The notes below the pieces were generated by a model. That model saw only the letters and a program-made list of their open reading frames with translations. It searched no databases and was not told where the DNA came from. 42,937 nt of DNA from an uncultured Pelagibacteraceae bacterium (GTDB taxonomy: Bacteria > Pseudomonadota > Alphaproteobacteria > Pelagibacterales > Pelagibacteraceae), in assembly GCA_902635515.1 (NCBI GenBank), contig CACPOD010000007.1, positions 1 to 42,937 of the forward strand, given 5' to 3'. Positions 1-8,080 of the stretch are shown piece after piece. Made by a program: the position numbers and the translations under genes. The first letter of the stretch is position 1; the number at the start of each line of letters is the position of its first letter.

Positions 1-831
1 ATAGATAAATTAATTTTCCCGTTTAATAAATTTGATTTAACAGCATTAGAGCTAAAACCATTTACAAGATTTACTTTAGCTAAAAGTTTAGATGATTTAA
101 CAAATAATAAATTAAGCGAATTAATGAACTCAATTATTAGAGATAGATCTACAGGTTGTTTTATTATTGGACCAAAAAATATAACTGCAAAAATTAATGA
201 TACATTTTTAGTTAAGTTATCAACTGCAATAGCTCATCTAATTGGTGTACCTAATCATGATGCCATGGCAGGAAAATATTATGCTCGTTTTCATGTTAAG
301 CATGAGGATAGTAGTGACTCTTATTTAAGAAAGGCTTATAGGAATATGGATCTTCATACAGATGGGACATATGTGAAAGATGTAACCGATTGGTTAATTA
401 TGACAAAAATTGACGAGCAAAATGTTGAAGGTGGTGAAACAGCTATGTTGCACCTTGATGACTGGGAGCATTGTGATGATTTATACAATGATCCAGTTGG
501 GAGACAAAATTTTGTTTGGGGGTCACCAAAAAGTAAAAATATTGATTACAAGGTAGAGCACCCAGTTTTTTCAACTGATAAAGAGGGAAGACCAACGATA
601 TCTTATATAGATCAATTTCCAGAACCTCAAAATATGGATCAAGGAAATTTTTTACAAAGATTATCTGATGGATTAGAGGAAAGTAAAAATAAAATAATTA
701 CAAAATTACCTGTTGGATTCTCTGTGATTGCAAATAATTATTTCTGGCTTCATGGCAGAAAACCCTTCAAAGAAAACAAGGAATTAAGCAGAGAATTACT
801 AAGAATTAGAGGTTCTTTTTTTGTTAATTAA
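1..831 (+). CDS. glaH: Glutarate 2-hydroxylase, CsiD/GlaH family (5' end outside window)
   Basis: Fe(II)/2-oxoglutarate dioxygenase that converts glutarate to L-2-hydroxyglutarate, a late step of lysine/cadaverine breakdown. The frame is open from base 1, so the start lies upstream; 276 residues are visible against about 325 in E. coli CsiD. The visible part aligns with CsiD by eye almost throughout, including AHLIG, DAM.G.YYARF, KIDEQN, LHLDDWEH and YIDQF. The iron triad is intact: HTD (visible residues about 119-121) and the distal His of FWLHGR (about 251), followed by an Arg-rich C terminus that binds 2-oxoglutarate. The ATG at 124 is internal, because conserved CsiD sequence continues upstream of it. 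The usual partner, L-2-hydroxyglutarate oxidase LhgO, is not visible; it may lie upstream. It is followed after 32 bases by a reductase and then the liv genes, which hints that lysine-derived or 5-carbon amino acids are imported and oxidised together. Confidence 0.9.
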   Translation: MDKLIFPFNKFDLTALELKPFTRFTLAKSLDDLTNNKLSELMNSIIRDRSTGCFIIGPKNITAKINDTFLVKLSTAIAHLIGVPNHDAMAGKYYARFHVKHEDSSDSYLRKAYRNMDLHTDGTYVKDVTDWLIMTKIDEQNVEGGETAMLHLDDWEHCDDLYNDPVGRQNFVWGSPKSKNIDYKVEHPVFSTDKEGRPTISYIDQFPEPQNMDQGNFLQRLSDGLEESKNKIITKLPVGFSVIANNYFWLHGRKPFKENKELSRELLRIRGSFFVN

Positions 832-863
832 TTCAATATAATCAATATAAAGTATCCAAAATT

Positions 864-1631
864 ATGAATTTAGGTTTTATCGGTACCGGAAAAATTGCAG
901 CTTCAGTGATTACTGGAATATGTAAATCAAAAATTTCCTATAAGAAAATTATTATTTCTCCAAGAAATAAAAAAATAGCTCTTGGGTTAAAAAGAAAGTT
1001 TAAAAAAATAGTTATTGCCAAGGATAATCAACAAATTGTAGATCAATCTAATTGGGTATTTTTATCTGTTACACCTACTGTTGGTGAAAAAATTATTAAA
1101 GATTTAAAATTTAAATCGACCCAAACAGTTGTTAGTTTTATTTCAACAATTACTTTATCTCAATTAAAGAAAGCAATTAAAGTAAAAGCAAAAATTGTAA
1201 GAGCAATACCTCTACCTCCAATTTCATTAAAGAAAGGTCCTGTACCTATTTGTCCCCCTAATTCAAAAGTTAAAGCGTTTTTCAATAACTTGGGCACAAC
1301 TGTAGAAATTAAGAATGAAAAATTGTCTATAAATTTTTGGTCAACCTCTGGCATGATGGCGCCTTTTTATGAGATGTTGAGAGTGATGACTGATTGGTTG
1401 GTAAAAAGAGGGGTAAAAAGAAACAATGCTCAAAAATATATTACTTCTTTATTTTTAGCTTTATCTGAAGATGCTGTAGTAAATTCAAAAGAAAATTTAA
1501 AGAATTTAGTAAAAGAGTCTCAAACGCCAAAAGGTTTAAATGAACAAGGTGTCAAAGAATTAACTAAAGCTGGATTTTATAAATCTCTAGAAAGAACATT
1601 AAATAGTATTCACAGAAGACTTAACAAATAA
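864..1631 (+). CDS. Divergent pyrroline-5-carboxylate reductase-like protein
   Basis: NAD(P)-dependent imine reductase family (ProC fold), 255 residues, near the usual 260-280. The N-terminal Rossmann motif GFIGTGKIA (residues 4-12) is clear. The signatures that define true ProC are altered: the usual R-M-P-N-T-P is RAIPLPP (113-119), the substrate loop S-G-S-G-P-A-Y is STSGMMAPF (160-168), and the P-G-G-T-T region is TPKGLNEQ (221-228). The fold is therefore confident but the substrate is not; it may reduce a cyclic imine other than pyrroline-5-carboxylate or serve proline synthesis with a variant site. It lies 5 bases upstream of livG and probably in one operon with the transporter. The ATG at 864 gives the Rossmann motif directly at the N terminus, so the start is secure. 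Confidence 0.75.
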   Translation: MNLGFIGTGKIAASVITGICKSKISYKKIIISPRNKKIALGLKRKFKKIVIAKDNQQIVDQSNWVFLSVTPTVGEKIIKDLKFKSTQTVVSFISTITLSQLKKAIKVKAKIVRAIPLPPISLKKGPVPICPPNSKVKAFFNNLGTTVEIKNEKLSINFWSTSGMMAPFYEMLRVMTDWLVKRGVKRNNAQKYITSLFLALSEDAVVNSKENLKNLVKESQTPKGLNEQGVKELTKAGFYKSLERTLNSIHRRLNK

Positions 1632-1636
1632 ATCAA

Positions 1637-2425
1637 ATGTCTGAAAATATTTTAGAGATTAATAATTTAAGTAAATATTTTGGTGGATTAGCTGCAGTTT
1701 CAGATTGTTCAATAAAAGTTAAAAGAGGAACTATCACTGGTATTATTGGGCCAAATGGATCTGGTAAAACAACTTTATTTAATTTAATTGCTGGAAACTT
1801 AAAATCCTCTGGTGGTAATGTTGTTTTTGATGATGAAAATATTACTGATGTTCCATCTTATGAATTATTTTCTAAAGGGTTGTTAAGAACATTTCAAATT
1901 GCTCATGAGTTTTCAAATTTATCTGTTTTAGAAAATTTAATGATGGTTCCAGGAAATCAATCTGGAGAAAAAATAATGACAGCATTATTTAAACCAGGTT
2001 TAGTTGCACGAGAAGAGGCTGTGGTTAAAGAGAAAGCGAAAGAAGTTGTTGAATTTTTAAATTTAGGACATTTATCAAATGAGCTAGCTGGAAATCTTTC
2101 AGGTGGACAAAAGAAATTATTAGAACTTGGAAGAACCATGATGGTTGATGCAAAATTAGTATTATTAGATGAAGTAGGAGCCGGAGTTAACAGAACTTTG
2201 TTAAAAGATCTTGGTACTGCAATAGAAAAGTTAAATAAAGAAAAAGGTTATACTTTTTGTATGATTGAACATGATATGGATTTTATTGGAAGATTATGTG
2301 ATCCAGTAATTGTTATGGCTGAAGGATCAGTTTTGTTTGAAGGAAGTGTTGAAGAAGCAAAAAAAGATGAGAAAGTTATCGAAAGCTATCTTGGAAGAGG
2401 ATCAAAATTAAAGGATACAAATTAA
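1637..2425 (+). CDS. livG: Branched-chain-type amino-acid ABC transporter ATP-binding protein LivG
   Basis: Cytoplasmic ATPase of a HAAT-family (branched-chain or other amino acid) importer, 262 residues, usual length. Walker A is GPNGSGKTT (about residues 38-46), the signature is LSGGQKKLLELGR, and Walker B is LVLLDEVGAGVN. The last is the LivG variant with DE followed by VGAGVN where DEP.AG is common. The C-terminal EHDM and VMAEG motifs are typical. The stop overlaps the ATG of livF by one base (TAATG). It forms a heterodimer with LivF beneath the LivH/LivM permease. Confidence 0.93.
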   Translation: MSENILEINNLSKYFGGLAAVSDCSIKVKRGTITGIIGPNGSGKTTLFNLIAGNLKSSGGNVVFDDENITDVPSYELFSKGLLRTFQIAHEFSNLSVLENLMMVPGNQSGEKIMTALFKPGLVAREEAVVKEKAKEVVEFLNLGHLSNELAGNLSGGQKKLLELGRTMMVDAKLVLLDEVGAGVNRTLLKDLGTAIEKLNKEKGYTFCMIEHDMDFIGRLCDPVIVMAEGSVLFEGSVEEAKKDEKVIESYLGRGSKLKDTN

Positions 2426-3132
2426 TGGCATATTTTGAGGGAATAGAAATGACAGGTGGTTATGGTAATGGTCCTGACATTATTAGTTCGTGTTCAGTAA
2501 ATGTTAATAAAGGTGAAATAGTTTCTATTTTAGGTCCTAATGGAGCTGGTAAATCAACTGCCATGAAAGCAATGTTGGGCTTGCTGAATTTAAAGTCTGG
2601 ATCAGTAAAGATTGATGGTAAGGATATTTCAAAATTATCTCCTCAAGATCGAGTTAAGCAAGGTATTTCTTTTGTGCCACAGACTAAAAATGTTTTTGCA
2701 GGGATGACTGTTGAAGAGAATTTAGAAATGGGTGCATTTCTTATTGAGGATGAGATCAAAAATATAATTGAGGAAATTTATGAATTATTTCCAATTTTAA
2801 GAGAGAAAAGAAATCAGTTAGTTGGTGAACTTTCTGGAGGTCAAAGACAACAAGTAGCTTTAGGCCGAGCTTTAATGATTAAACCCACTGTTTTAATGTT
2901 AGACGAGCCAACTGCTGGTGTATCGCCAATTGTGATGGATGAATTATTTGATCATATTGTTAAAGTAAAAAGAACAAACGTTGCTATCTTAATGGTAGAA
3001 CAAAATGCAAAACAAGCCTTAAGCATTTCAGATAGAGGCTACGTTCTGGTTACTGGAGAAAATCGTTATTCAGGAACTGGAAAAGAATTATTAGACGATC
3101 CAAGAGTAAGAAGCTCTTTTTTGGGAGGGTAA
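2425..3132 (+). CDS. livF: Branched-chain-type amino-acid ABC transporter ATP-binding protein LivF
   Basis: Second ATPase subunit of the importer, 235 residues as expected for LivF. Visible motifs are Walker A GPNGAGKST, Q-loop FVPQ, signature LSGGQRQQVALGRAL, Walker B MLDEPTAGVSP and the EQNAKQAL switch region, all characteristic of LivF. Translation is coupled to livG through TAATG and is followed one base later by livH. A purine-rich GGGAGGG near the end of this gene serves as a ribosome-binding site for livH. Confidence 0.94.
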   Translation: MAYFEGIEMTGGYGNGPDIISSCSVNVNKGEIVSILGPNGAGKSTAMKAMLGLLNLKSGSVKIDGKDISKLSPQDRVKQGISFVPQTKNVFAGMTVEENLEMGAFLIEDEIKNIIEEIYELFPILREKRNQLVGELSGGQRQQVALGRALMIKPTVLMLDEPTAGVSPIVMDELFDHIVKVKRTNVAILMVEQNAKQALSISDRGYVLVTGENRYSGTGKELLDDPRVRSSFLGG

Positions 3133-3133
3133 T

Positions 3134-4144
3134 ATGGATTTTGTAAATGCAATAATTCTTTTATTAAATTATATTTTCATTCCTGCATTAACTTACGGTT
3201 CTCAGTTAGCACTGGGTGCAATATTTGTAACACTTATTTATGGAATTTTACGATTTGCAAACTTCGCAACTGGTGACATGATGTCTTTTGGAACCATGGC
3301 TACGATATTATTCACATGGTATTTTCAATCTTTAGGTGTTTCTTTAGGTGTTTTACCTACTGCTTTATTGGCTATTCCTTTTGGAATAATTTTCATGATA
3401 TTTTACATGCTTTTAATAGATAAATTTGTCTTCAAATATTATAGACATCAAAAAAGTCCCCCAGTTCAATTTGCAATGGTAAGTATTGGTGTAATGTTTG
3501 TAACTCAAGCAGTGGTAAGAATTATAATTGGACCTGGCGATAGAAGATTTTTTGATGGTGAAAAATTCATTATTAAAGCTCGTGAATTTAAAGAGATGAC
3601 AGGTTTAAACGAAGGTCTTGCACTGAAATCTACTCAAGTAATAACCATTTTTGTGACAATAGTTTTAGTCTCTTTATTATTTTGGTTTTTAAATAGAACT
3701 AAAACTGGAAAAAGTATGAAAGCTTATTCTGATAATGAAGATCTTGCTTTGCTATCAGGTATTGATCCAAAAAAAATAGTTTTAGTTACTTGGGTTATTG
3801 CTGGTATTTTAGCTACAATTGGTGGAGCTTTGTATGGTTTAGATAAAAGTTTTAAACCATTTACTTATTTTAATAATATGCTTCCTATTTTTGCTGCTGC
3901 AATTGTTGGAGGAATTGGAAATCCATTTGGAGCCTTTTTAGGTGGATATGTAATTGCTTTTTCTGAAATACTCCTCACTTATGCATATAAAAAATTCTTT
4001 ATGTATGTTTTACCAGAAAGTATGGAGCCAAATAGTTTAGTTCAGCTACTGTCAACAGATTACAAGTTTGCTGTATCGTTCTCTATTCTTGTAATTGTTT
4101 TAATTTATAGACCATCGGGAATATTTAAGGGGAAAGTATTGTGA
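3134..4144 (+). CDS. livH: Branched-chain-type amino-acid ABC transporter permease LivH
   Basis: Inner-membrane permease subunit, 336 residues, somewhat longer than the usual 290-310. It is hydrophobic throughout with about eight membrane segments. Family landmarks are GILRFANFATGDMM near residues 36-50, the cytoplasmic coupling segment R.TKTGKSMKAYSDNEDLALLSGID (about 190-212), and AAAIVGGIGNPFGAFLGGY. The stop overlaps the GTG start of livM by four bases (GTGA). The substrate cannot be told from sequence; HAAT permeases carry many amino acids, not only leucine, isoleucine and valine. Confidence 0.92.
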   Translation: MDFVNAIILLLNYIFIPALTYGSQLALGAIFVTLIYGILRFANFATGDMMSFGTMATILFTWYFQSLGVSLGVLPTALLAIPFGIIFMIFYMLLIDKFVFKYYRHQKSPPVQFAMVSIGVMFVTQAVVRIIIGPGDRRFFDGEKFIIKAREFKEMTGLNEGLALKSTQVITIFVTIVLVSLLFWFLNRTKTGKSMKAYSDNEDLALLSGIDPKKIVLVTWVIAGILATIGGALYGLDKSFKPFTYFNNMLPIFAAAIVGGIGNPFGAFLGGYVIAFSEILLTYAYKKFFMYVLPESMEPNSLVQLLSTDYKFAVSFSILVIVLIYRPSGIFKGKVL

Positions 4145-5511
4145 GAAAAAACCTAAATGTAATTGCAGCTTACAGCATCATGATGGTACTTATTCTAATG
4201 GTTGGGATATTTCAGTCTTGGAATATTGCTTTATCAATATTTAATCTTTGTTTGATTTCTGCAGTCATGACAATGGGTGCGAATATTCAATGGGGGTACG
4301 CTGGTTTAATTAATTTTGGAATTATGGGTTATACAGCTTTAGGTGGTTTAGCTGCAGTATTGATATCTGTCGATCCTGTTCAAGAAGCCTGGAGGGCAGG
4401 AGGTTTCGATATTCTAATGTCATTATGGCTGATAGTAGTAATGGTATTAGTTATAAGGTTTATTTTAAAAAGATTTGAAAAATCAAAAATCAGAACATAC
4501 AGCATAGCTGCAATAATAATTTCAGGTATTTTACTAATTAGATTTTCTGCAGAGCCAGGTATAGAAGCTATTGAAGCAGTTGATCCTGCTAAAACTGGTT
4601 TCCTGGGTGGATTTGGATTACCAATTATATTTTCTTGGATAGTTGGAGCTCTTTTTGCAGGGGGTTTAGCTTTTATAGTTGGGAAAGTTGCGCTTGGTCT
4701 TAGAGCAGATTATTTAGCAATTGCCACTCTACTTATTTCTGAAATTGTTATTGCAATTATTAAACACGAGGATTGGCTCACAAGAGGGGTCAAAAATGTG
4801 ATTGGATTAAAAAGACCTGCACCTTATGAGGTAGATCTGCAAACTACAGATTGGTTTATTAAATTAGTTGAAAAGTTTAATGCAGGAAAATTAAGTGTAA
4901 TTGAGAATTTAGCTGATAGACAGGCTGCTTTAAACCAACTTGTTATAGAAGGTTCATCAGTATTTGTAAAACTGTGTTATTCAGGATTATTCTTAGTTGT
5001 AGTAATTATTCTTTTAATTTTAACTCAAAAAGCTCTTTATTCTCCATGGGGAAGAATGATGAGGGCAATTAGAGATAATGAGGAAGCTGCAAATGCAATG
5101 GGTAAAAACGTTGTTAAACAACATTTACTAATTTTTATTTTAGGCTCAGCAATTGTTGGAATTGCAGGCGCAATGCTTGTTACACAAGATGGACTATTTA
5201 CTCCAGGAAGTTATAGACCTATGAGATATACTTTTTTGATTTGGGTGATGGTAATTGTTGGAGGAAGTGGAAATAATTTTGGGGCAATTTTAGGAGGATT
5301 TGTTGTTTGGTTTTTATGGATTGAAGCTGCACCAATATCATTATTCTTAATAAACTTTTTCACTGCGGGAATTCCTGAAACAAATGCACTTAAAGCTCAT
5401 TTAATTGAAAGCGTTCCTTATTTCAGATTTTTACTGATGGGATTAGGATTGTTGTTTATAATGAGGTATCGACCTAAAGGTATACTTCCTGAAAAAATAG
5501 AAATAAAGTAA
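4141..5511 (+). CDS. livM: Branched-chain-type amino-acid ABC transporter permease LivM
   Basis: Second permease subunit, 456 residues, clearly longer than typical LivM proteins (about 320-425). It starts with GTG at 4141, overlapping the livH stop. Conserved parts are NIQWGYAGLINFGIMGYTALGG near residues 48-70, LGLRADYLAIATLLISEI (about 184-201), the coupling loop SPWGRMMRAIRDNEEAANAMGKN, and VGGSGNNFGAILGGFVVW. Extra length comes from a hydrophilic stretch around residues 215-275 and a linker around 100-150. Long LivM forms are not rare in alphaproteobacteria, so this is a variant and not a fusion. It is followed 5 bases later by a tiny ORF. Confidence 0.9.
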   Translation: MRKNLNVIAAYSIMMVLILMVGIFQSWNIALSIFNLCLISAVMTMGANIQWGYAGLINFGIMGYTALGGLAAVLISVDPVQEAWRAGGFDILMSLWLIVVMVLVIRFILKRFEKSKIRTYSIAAIIISGILLIRFSAEPGIEAIEAVDPAKTGFLGGFGLPIIFSWIVGALFAGGLAFIVGKVALGLRADYLAIATLLISEIVIAIIKHEDWLTRGVKNVIGLKRPAPYEVDLQTTDWFIKLVEKFNAGKLSVIENLADRQAALNQLVIEGSSVFVKLCYSGLFLVVVIILLILTQKALYSPWGRMMRAIRDNEEAANAMGKNVVKQHLLIFILGSAIVGIAGAMLVTQDGLFTPGSYRPMRYTFLIWVMVIVGGSGNNFGAILGGFVVWFLWIEAAPISLFLINFFTAGIPETNALKAHLIESVPYFRFLLMGLGLLFIMRYRPKGILPEKIEIK

Positions 5512-5516
5512 ACATA

Positions 5517-5588
5517 ATGAAATATATTATATTAGGTGCTGCTGCTGCTTGGGCTTTGTATATAGCCGATAAGTATTTATTCTTTTAA
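5517..5588 (+). CDS. Probable 23-residue single-span membrane peptide
   Basis: A short ORF exactly fills the gap between livM and the MFS gene. It starts 5 bases after the livM stop and its TAA overlaps the next ATG by one base (TAATG). The peptide begins MKYIILGAAAAWALYIA, continues with a charged DK and ends in aromatic residues: one hydrophobic span with almost no loops. The near-perfect fit and the TAATG coupling used elsewhere in this window argue that it is translated. No Shine-Dalgarno sequence is obvious and I do not recognise a family. It could be a small regulator or accessory of LivHM or of the MFS protein, or merely a re-initiation ORF. Confidence 0.45.
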   Translation: MKYIILGAAAAWALYIADKYLFF

Positions 5589-6757
5589 TGAATAAAAATC
5601 TTTCGTTACTTATATTAAGCCAGATTTTCGCTTTTACAGCTGCACCGGTCACCGTTTTTTTAAGTGGTATAATTGGTTCAAAATTTAGTCCAATAAAATC
5701 TTTAGCTACTCTTCCAATGGCTTTGTCAGTTGTTGGAATTGCGTTATTCGCTTTTTTTGCCGCAAAGTTAATGAGTATAATTGGACGAAAATTAGGTTTT
5801 ATTTTTGCATCAATAGGTACATGCTTTGCATCTCTTTTAACTGCATACTCTATAATTATAGAAAGTTTTGTCTTATATAATTTAGGATGCTTTTTAATTG
5901 GTGGAGGAATAGCTTTCAGCCATCAATATCGTTTTGCAGCAGTCGAGGTTGTCAATAAGGATTATGCACCAAAAGCAATTTCTATCATTTTGTTAGCAGG
6001 AATAGGTTCGGCCTTTATCGGTCCAAACATTGCAAACATTTCGAAAGAGTTAATTTCAGATCATATGTATGCAGGCTCTTATCTTTCACTTGCCATTTTA
6101 TCTATCTCATCAACACTATTTTTAATTTTTTATAAGGAACCAAAAACGATATCTAGTAATCAATATAAAACTGGAAGAAGTTTTTTTGAGCTTATCTCTC
6201 AACCTAGATTTCTACAGGCACTCGTAGCTTCAGCTTTTGCCTATGCTGTAATGACTTTTTTAATGACAGCAACCCCTATAAGCATGCATCTGATGGAGAA
6301 AATAAGTTTATCCAAGACTGGATTTGTTATTCAGCTTCATATAGCAGCCATGTTTTTACCTTCACTAGTTACGGGAAATTTAATTAAAAGGTTTGGTCAT
6401 AGTAAAATTATGCATGTGGGGGTTTTATTGTTTTTAGTCACAATTATTACCAGTTTATTTGAACAGAATTATATTAATTATATGGTTGCACTTATTTTTC
6501 TGGGGCTAGGGTGGAACTTTCTATTCATTTCAGGAACAAGCTTACTTGTTTTGTGTTACAGAGAAGAGGAAAAATTTAGAGCTCAAGGGTATAATGATTT
6601 AATAGTTTATTCTATACAAGCATTAGCCAGTTTGTCTGCTGGAGTATTTCTTAGCTTAACTAGCTGGAAAACTATGAATTTAATCTGTTTGATTTTTCTA
6701 ATTATAATAGCTCTTTCTACTATAAGAGCTGATTTAAAAAAAAACCCCAGTAATTAA
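5588..6757 (+). CDS. MFS transporter
   Basis: Major facilitator superfamily membrane protein, 389 residues, with about 12 hydrophobic segments. The loop between segments 2 and 3 carries MSIIGRKLGFIFAS (about residues 62-75), the family's G-x-x-x-D/G-R-x-G-R/K region in degenerate form. A repeat of it, NLIKRFGHSKIMHVGV, follows the central loop. An acidic/aromatic patch FSHQYRFAAVEVV around residue 110-122 matches the YNFK-less MFS_1 group sometimes linked to sugars or drugs. Substrate unknown. Its last codons lie in the A-tract and left arm of a transcription terminator and its stop codon is the terminator loop. It ends the livGFHM transcript. Confidence 0.8.
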   Translation: MNKNLSLLILSQIFAFTAAPVTVFLSGIIGSKFSPIKSLATLPMALSVVGIALFAFFAAKLMSIIGRKLGFIFASIGTCFASLLTAYSIIIESFVLYNLGCFLIGGGIAFSHQYRFAAVEVVNKDYAPKAISIILLAGIGSAFIGPNIANISKELISDHMYAGSYLSLAILSISSTLFLIFYKEPKTISSNQYKTGRSFFELISQPRFLQALVASAFAYAVMTFLMTATPISMHLMEKISLSKTGFVIQLHIAAMFLPSLVTGNLIKRFGHSKIMHVGVLLFLVTIITSLFEQNYINYMVALIFLGLGWNFLFISGTSLLVLCYREEEKFRAQGYNDLIVYSIQALASLSAGVFLSLTSWKTMNLICLIFLIIIALSTIRADLKKNPSN

Positions 6758-6773
6758 ATTACTGGGGTTTTTT
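6745..6773. terminator. Bidirectional rho-independent terminator
   Basis: A perfect 10-bp stem CCCCAGTAAT / ATTACTGGGG closes on the three-base loop TAA, which is the stop codon of the MFS gene. It is flanked by an A-run on the left and TTTTTT on the right. Because both flanks are homopolymeric it can terminate the plus-strand liv/MFS transcript and the converging livK transcript. Confidence 0.93.
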
Positions 6774-6789
6774 GAATAAAGATAAAAAA

Positions 6790-7971
6790 TTATCTTTGTT
6801 TTTTAGTTTTGAATTTTCCGCCTTTAACTTCTTGTTCTAAGAAAGAACCTTCAGCTTCACCAACGTCAGTAAAAGTTACTCCAGTAGCACCTTCGTAATT
6901 AATCTTTTTACCTTTTGCTAGTAAATCTAAACCTTTCTTAAGCTCACCTGGATAAATTTTAGTTCCAGGAGCGTTAGCAACATCCATTACATGTTTTGCA
7001 ATAGATGCTCTGTCAGCAGAGTTACCTGCTTGCATTGCAAGAACGATTAAAGCAGCTGCATCGTAAGATTCACCTGTGTAAGGACCAGAAGCCTCTACAC
7101 CCCCAGCTTTTGCAACTTCAGCAAATATACCCGCACCTTTACCAGTAGAACCTGGTAATGATCCAAATGATTTACTTAAATCTTTTCCGAATGCATCAAC
7201 TAAAGATTGACCAATCATACCATCTGATAAAATAAATCTATCAAACGCACCAGAGTCTAAAGAAGCTTGAATAATTCCTTTTCCTCCTTGGTCAAGATAA
7301 CCAATAACTGCTACAGCATCACCACCAGCAGAAGCAAGAGTTGCTACTTCAGATGAGTAATCTGCTTTTCCATCTTCGTGAGCAGTTACAGTTGTAACTT
7401 TAATACCATGAGCCTCAACTGCTGCTTTATAAACATCAGCTAAACCTTTACCATAGTCATTGTTAGTATAAGTGATTGCAACACTTTTTACTTTTCTATC
7501 TTTAGTTATGTCAGCTAAAATTTGGCCACCTCTAGCATCTGATGGAGCAGTTCTAAAGAAATACCCTTTGTCATCTAGAGTTGTTAATCCTGGAGAAGTA
7601 GCTGAAGGTGAAATCATTACTACACCATTTGGTACAGCAACGTTAGTTGCAATAGCACCAGTTACACCTGAACAGTCTGCTCCCATGATTGCAGCTACAC
7701 CACCTGAAATTAAACCTTCAGCTGCAGCTGTTGCCGCTGCTGAGTCAACACAAGTTGAGTCTGCTCTTACTGGCTCAATTTTTTTTCCACCTAATAGTGA
7801 ACCTGAATCAGAAGCTTCTTTAAACGCAAGCTCTGCAGATGCAGCCATAGCTGGAGTTAGAGATTCAATAGGACCAGTGAATCCTAAGATGATCCCCATT
7901 TTAATATCTGCCATTACCTTTGTTCCAAAAATAGAAACAAACATAAATGCAGCGATAAATAGTTTTCTCAT
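6790..7971 (-). CDS. livK: Branched-chain-type amino-acid ABC transporter substrate-binding protein LivK
   Basis: Periplasmic binding protein for the livGFHM importer, type 1 periplasmic-binding fold (Peripla_BP_6). A signal peptide, MRKLFIAAFMFVSIFGTKVMA, precedes the mature protein. The mature N terminus IKMGIILGFTGPIESLTP and the ligand region MGADCSGVTGAIA and ISPSATSPGLT are typical. The ATG at 7971 is chosen over the in-frame start at 7995 because GAGGAAG sits directly upstream and the signal peptide begins there; this gives 393 residues. It faces the other liv genes and ends at the shared terminator. Separate transcription of the binding protein permits higher expression than the membrane parts. 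The 110 bases upstream, to the aldehyde dehydrogenase end, should hold its promoter but no strong match is visible. Confidence 0.92.
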   Translation of the reverse strand: MRKLFIAAFMFVSIFGTKVMADIKMGIILGFTGPIESLTPAMAASAELAFKEASDSGSLLGGKKIEPVRADSTCVDSAAATAAAEGLISGGVAAIMGADCSGVTGAIATNVAVPNGVVMISPSATSPGLTTLDDKGYFFRTAPSDARGGQILADITKDRKVKSVAITYTNNDYGKGLADVYKAAVEAHGIKVTTVTAHEDGKADYSSEVATLASAGGDAVAVIGYLDQGGKGIIQASLDSGAFDRFILSDGMIGQSLVDAFGKDLSKSFGSLPGSTGKGAGIFAEVAKAGGVEASGPYTGESYDAAALIVLAMQAGNSADRASIAKHVMDVANAPGTKIYPGELKKGLDLLAKGKKINYEGATGVTFTDVGEAEGSFLEQEVKGGKFKTKKQR

Positions 7972-8080
7972 TATCTTCCTCTTTATTGTTAACAATTTAT
8001 AAAAGCCAATTTAAGTATGAATACAATCAATATTCAATGACAAAATTATCCTATTTTAGACAGTTAATTAACGCTGATAA

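Noticed and set aside
7972..7995. Upstream in-frame start giving livK eight extra residues
   Set aside because: The GAGGAAG ribosome site and the signal peptide both point to ATG at 7971.
7472..8002. 176-codon plus-strand ORF antisense to livK
   Set aside because: It mirrors a well-conserved binding protein in the complementary frame, contains no recognisable domain and is explained by lack of stops opposite Ala/Ser/Thr-rich codons.
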